Shown here one piece after another: positions 15,058 through 18,041 of a stretch of DNA of 18,041 nucleotides. Every line of letters begins with the position of its first letter. Position 1 is the first letter of the stretch. The notes under the pieces were generated by a model. It saw only the letters and a program-made list of their open reading frames with translations. It ran no database searches and was not told the origin of the DNA. Source of the stretch: Rhodobacteraceae bacterium UBA2553. Its GTDB lineage: Bacteria; Pseudomonadota; Alphaproteobacteria; Rhodobacterales; Rhodobacteraceae. The translations under genes and the position numbers were made by a program. The stretch is taken from the NCBI GenBank assembly GCA_002340515.1, contig DDMF01000110.1, positions 1 through 18,041 on the forward strand. Direction: 5' to 3'.

Positions 15058-16043
15058 CCTCTCAGTCGACGGTCGCGCCGATTGCTCTGACAATTGGGGA
15101 ACCCGCTGGTGTTGGGCCCGAATTGGTCGCACCTGCTTTTCAGGCCCTGAACGGCTCGATCCCGTTTTTTGTGATCGCGGATCCCAATCATCTGCCGGAT
15201 GGGACCGAGTTCACGCTTATCCAAGCGCCACATGAGGCCATTTCCGCAAGCAATCTACCTGTTTTGCCACATGCTTTTGGCCCAAAGCGCACCCCCGGAC
15301 ACCCCAATCCTGTGCATGCTCAGCATGTGATTGACGTCATTGCGCGCGCTGTTGCTTTGACCAAATCCGGGGCCGCCTCGGCGGTTTGCACCAACCCCAT
15401 CCATAAAAAAGCCCTGAAAGAGGGGGCCGGGTTTCCCTTTCCGGGCCACACTGAATATTTGGCGCATTTGGCGGGGGGGGCCGATGTTGTCATGATGCTG
15501 GCTTGTGATGCGCTGCGCGTGGTGCCCGCCACCATTCACATTGCCCTCAAGGAAGTTCCTAAACAATTGACCCGAGCGGGTTTGGAGCAGGTTATCCGCA
15601 CCACCCAAGCCGCCCTCATCCAAGATTTTGGTATCCCCAATCCGCGCCTGTCAGTGGCCGGTTTAAACCCCCATGCGAGCGAAGGCGGCGCGATGGGGAT
15701 GGAGGAAATCAATATGATTTCCCCTCTGCTGGATAAATTGCGCGTAGAAGGGTTCAACATTATTGGCCCCCAATCCGCCGACACCATGTTCCATGCGAAA
15801 GCGCGCGCCAGCTATGACGCGGCGATTTGTATGTATCATGACCAAGCGCTGATTCCGATTAAGACTATTGATTTTGCGGGTGGGGTAAATGTCACATTGG
15901 GCCTGCCTTTTGTACGCACCTCACCAGATCATGGCACCGCCTTTGACATTGCCGGCCAAGGCAAGGCGGACCCCAGCTCGCTGATCGCAGCCTTGCGGAT
16001 GGCCTGGCAGATGGCGCAAGCAAGAAATGGACCCCCAGCATGA
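15054..16043 (+). CDS. pdxA: 4-hydroxythreonine-4-phosphate dehydrogenase
   Basis: A 329-residue cytoplasmic enzyme of the DXP-dependent pyridoxal phosphate pathway. It oxidises 4-phosphohydroxy-L-threonine with NAD(P) to a product that PdxJ condenses with deoxyxylulose phosphate. Family motifs: GEPAGVGPE at 15-23, TNPIHKKAL at 113-121, substrate-binding H132-T133 in GHTEY, and metal ligands H162, H207 (GLNPHASEGG) and H262 (MYHDQALIPIK), ending with RTSPDHGTAFDIAGQGKAD. Length is normal. A run of eight G residues at 15473-15480 encodes the GG before AD, and the frame is intact. It is joined to surA and rsmA by ATGA overlaps. In E. coli surA, pdxA and rsmA are also adjacent, so this order is ancient. 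Confidence 0.97.
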   Translation: MTSQSTVAPIALTIGEPAGVGPELVAPAFQALNGSIPFFVIADPNHLPDGTEFTLIQAPHEAISASNLPVLPHAFGPKRTPGHPNPVHAQHVIDVIARAVALTKSGAASAVCTNPIHKKALKEGAGFPFPGHTEYLAHLAGGADVVMMLACDALRVVPATIHIALKEVPKQLTRAGLEQVIRTTQAALIQDFGIPNPRLSVAGLNPHASEGGAMGMEEINMISPLLDKLRVEGFNIIGPQSADTMFHAKARASYDAAICMYHDQALIPIKTIDFAGGVNVTLGLPFVRTSPDHGTAFDIAGQGKADPSSLIAALRMAWQMAQARNGPPA

Positions 16044-16891
16044 GCCAAATCGACAATCTGCCGCCATTGCGCGAAGTGATTGAAACCCATGATCTCGTGG
16101 CAAAGAAATCTCTTGGGCAGAACTTTCTGCTTGATCTTAATCTGACGGCCAAAATCGCAAGGCAGGCTGGGGATCTGACAAAGTGTGATGTGCTAGAGGT
16201 CGGCCCTGGTCCCGGCGGGTTGACCCGCGGTCTTTTGGCAGAAGGCGCACGCAAAATACTGGCCATAGAAAAAGACAGCCGGGCCATGGCACCACTGGCA
16301 GAAATCCAAGCCGCCTACCCCGGTCGACTTGAAGTAATCAATGCCGACGCGTTAGAGCTTGATCCGCTAGAACATCTCACCGCACCAATCCGCATTGTCT
16401 CAAACCTGCCTTACAATGTGGGAACCGAGCTGCTGGTCCGTTGGTTGACGCCAAAAACCTGGCCGCCCACATGGTCCAGCCTGACCTTGATGTTCCAAAA
16501 AGAAGTGGCCGAGCGCATTGTCGCCAAGCCCGGATCGAAAGCGTACGGGCGTCTTGCGGTGCTTGCCCAATGGCGCACGGATCCCCGTATCGTGATGGAA
16601 CTTGCCCCCGAGGCCTTCACTCCGCCACCAAAAATCAGATCCGCCGTTGTGCATCTTGAGGCGCTGCCGGAACCGCGGTTTGAAGCGGATGCCAAAAAAC
16701 TTCAAATGGTTGTTGCGACGGCCTTTAACCAACGCCGGAAAATGCTGCGCGCGTCCCTAAAGGGGCTTAGCCCCGATATTATCGACATCCTCACATCCGT
16801 TGGGATCAAGCCCACTTGCCGGGCCGAAGAAATCGGGCTGGAGGAGTTTTGCGCGTTGACCCGTGCGCTCACCGGGGCCATGGGGAAATAA
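16040..16891 (+). CDS. rsmA: 16S rRNA (adenine1518-N6/adenine1519-N6)-dimethyltransferase
   Basis: A 283-residue enzyme (KsgA) that dimethylates two adjacent adenines in the 3' hairpin of 16S rRNA during small-subunit assembly, using S-adenosylmethionine. Motifs: KKSLGQNFLLD at 22-32, the SAM-binding VLEVGPGPGGLTRGL at 51-65, acidic E77 in AIEKD, NAD at 101-103 and the target-base motif NLPY at 122-125. The C-terminal helical domain (FNQRRKMLRASLKG) is complete. The ATG overlaps the pdxA stop. It is the last gene of the cluster. The 53 bases to the convergent ClC gene contain only a weak TGGC/GCCA inverted repeat and no T-run, so the terminator is unclear. Confidence 0.97.
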   Translation: MSQIDNLPPLREVIETHDLVAKKSLGQNFLLDLNLTAKIARQAGDLTKCDVLEVGPGPGGLTRGLLAEGARKILAIEKDSRAMAPLAEIQAAYPGRLEVINADALELDPLEHLTAPIRIVSNLPYNVGTELLVRWLTPKTWPPTWSSLTLMFQKEVAERIVAKPGSKAYGRLAVLAQWRTDPRIVMELAPEAFTPPPKIRSAVVHLEALPEPRFEADAKKLQMVVATAFNQRRKMLRASLKGLSPDIIDILTSVGIKPTCRAEEIGLEEFCALTRALTGAMGK

Positions 16892-16944
16892 GCGTGGCGG
16901 GATTGCCCGACAGTGGGCCATCCAAAACCCTCTGTGCGCCTTCG

Positions 16945-18041
16945 TTAAGAATGCTCTTCCTCTGCGGTTGCGGCCAGTGCTTTGTTAAACGCCTTTAACG
17001 CATCAACCTGATAGATGACTCCCCAAAGCTCTGGTGCGTCGCCCTCACCTCCCAGCGTCACAACCGGGATAAAACTGCTACCAGAGGTTTCAAAAATAGG
17101 CATGACCACTTCGAGTGTCGTATTGCCATCAACATAAATACCCTGCTCGATCAGTTCCCAGCAATGGGCGACATCGGGGCCACGGTCCTCATCAATACTG
17201 CGCATCACCGACACGACCCGCACCATGGACAGCAAATAGGCCTGCGGCCCTGCCGCAAGATGGATGTTTCGCCGCTCTAGCTGTGTTAAGAAGAATGATC
17301 GATCCACCAATCGGCTTGATAAGGCCGTGGATAAAGATACCGCACTCATCACCGCGATACCTGTCTGCCAGTCTCCGGTCAGTTCAAAGACAATCAACGT
17401 GGTGGAAATTGGCGCACCCAAAACCGCCGCCGCCACCGCGCCCATACCTGCCAAAGCGTACAGCGTTTCAGAACCTGAGACATTTGGGAACACTGCCGTT
17501 GCGATAATGCCAAAGGCCAGACCGGTCAGCGCCCCGACCATCAAAGCGGGTGAAAACACCCCGCCGCCCATACGCCCGGCCATGGTAATGGACACCGCTA
17601 TCACCTTTAATACAGCAAACACCACGAGCTCATGCAGCACCAGTTCGCCGGTCAGTGCAAGTGACGTGGTTTCATAACCAACACCAATAATATGCGGGAA
17701 GAAAATCGCCAATCCCCCCAGCATCAATCCGGCAACTGCGGGACGTAACACTTTGGGAAGGCGTAACTTTGCCTGTAGTTGAGTGCCAATGTCGTCCGCC
17801 CAAAAAATCGATCTCATCAAGACCACGGCCACAATGCCACTTAGGATACCGAGCATCAGAAAGGCGGGCAGCTCGACGTAAAACGCCAAACTGCCTTCGA
17901 GCGGCAGGATAAACTCGGTCATGCCGCCATATTCCAACCGGTTGATCACGGTGCCCGCGACCGCTGCAATGGCAATCGGGGCAAAGGCGTGTACGGCAAA
18001 ATGGCGCAAAACCACCTCCAGCGCAAATAAGGCCCCGGCGA
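16945..18041 (-). CDS. ClC-family chloride channel/transporter, C-terminal part (5' truncated)
   Basis: The frame stays open to the right edge, reading AGALFALEVVLRHF just inside it. That matches the ClC segment right after the first selectivity motif, so the start lies beyond the window and the GTG at 18015 is internal. Further ClC signatures are GRMGGGVFSPALMVG, AGMGAVAAAVLGAPIS and FELTGDW, separated by several membrane helices. A cytoplasmic C-terminal part, ending in a CBS-like stretch (WGVIYQVDALKAFNKAL), follows the last helix; the preceding part (TLEVVMPIFETSGSSFIPVV) fits a CBS domain. ClC proteins move chloride, some as Cl-/H+ antiporters. The residues that separate channels from exchangers are outside or not certain here. 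It converges with rsmA. Confidence 0.93.
   Translation of the reverse strand, partial: AGALFALEVVLRHFAVHAFAPIAIAAVAGTVINRLEYGGMTEFILPLEGSLAFYVELPAFLMLGILSGIVAVVLMRSIFWADDIGTQLQAKLRLPKVLRPAVAGLMLGGLAIFFPHIIGVGYETTSLALTGELVLHELVVFAVLKVIAVSITMAGRMGGGVFSPALMVGALTGLAFGIIATAVFPNVSGSETLYALAGMGAVAAAVLGAPISTTLIVFELTGDWQTGIAVMSAVSLSTALSSRLVDRSFFLTQLERRNIHLAAGPQAYLLSMVRVVSVMRSIDEDRGPDVAHCWELIEQGIYVDGNTTLEVVMPIFETSGSSFIPVVTLGGEGDAPELWGVIYQVDALKAFNKALAATAEEEHS

Noticed and set aside
16893..16944. A TGGC/GCCA inverted repeat between rsmA and the ClC gene as a shared terminator.
   Set aside because: The stem is short and no T-run follows on either strand.
1..18041. CRISPR arrays, insertion sequences, tRNA or rRNA genes, prophage genes.
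   Set aside because: No regularly spaced repeats, transposase or integrase motifs, cloverleaf patterns or rRNA-like sequence were seen on reading both strands. Weak examples could be missed without tools.

Overview
The window looks like the chromosome of a marine alphaproteobacterium, most likely Rhodobacterales (Roseobacter group). This rests on moderate GC content, on the gene order lptF-lptG-lptD-surA-pdxA-rsmA divergent from pepA-holC, and on the character of the individual proteins. I recognised families by reading translated sequence, not by running searches, so the species is not determined.

Layout. (1) Positions 1-1594 hold the 3' end of a large gene cut by the left edge. Its product ends in a DUF1998-type zinc-binding region, typical of helicases in phage-defence and DNA-modification islands, followed by a long C-terminal extension whose last ~120 residues resemble the MIT_C (phospholipase D-like) fold. 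Its codon use differs from the rest of the window. (2) Positions 1595-1979 are a gene-poor junction with only weak inverted repeats. (3) Positions 1980-3836 carry a 49-codon small ORF, a stand-alone TfoX C-terminal-domain protein, a convergent SDR oxidoreductase sharing its stop palindrome, and ndk with a good intrinsic terminator. (4) Positions 3995-7137 carry an ABC-F ATPase coupled to a MarC-family membrane protein, then a membrane-anchored TIGR02281-type aspartic protease. (5) Positions 7168-9125 on the minus strand carry pepA-holC. (6) Positions 9254-16891 carry six plus-strand genes: the LPS export permease pair lptF/lptG, the outer-membrane LPS translocon lptD, the periplasmic chaperone surA, then pdxA and rsmA. 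(7) Positions 16945-18041 on the minus strand carry a ClC-family chloride channel/transporter cut by the right edge.

How the genes work together. LptF and LptG form the inner-membrane part of the LPS exporter and LptD is its outer-membrane exit. SurA is the chaperone that in E. coli helps fold LptD, so the cluster encodes both ends of the LPS bridge plus a folding factor. Four junctions in this cluster are 4-base ATGA overlaps, which points to translational coupling. pdxA (vitamin B6) and rsmA (16S rRNA dimethylation) follow in the same transcription unit.

The only part that may belong to an unfamiliar system is the left edge: a DUF1998 protein carrying a MIT_C-like tail, probably the last gene of a defence or accessory island whose remainder lies outside the window. 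The rest is ordinary core genome.
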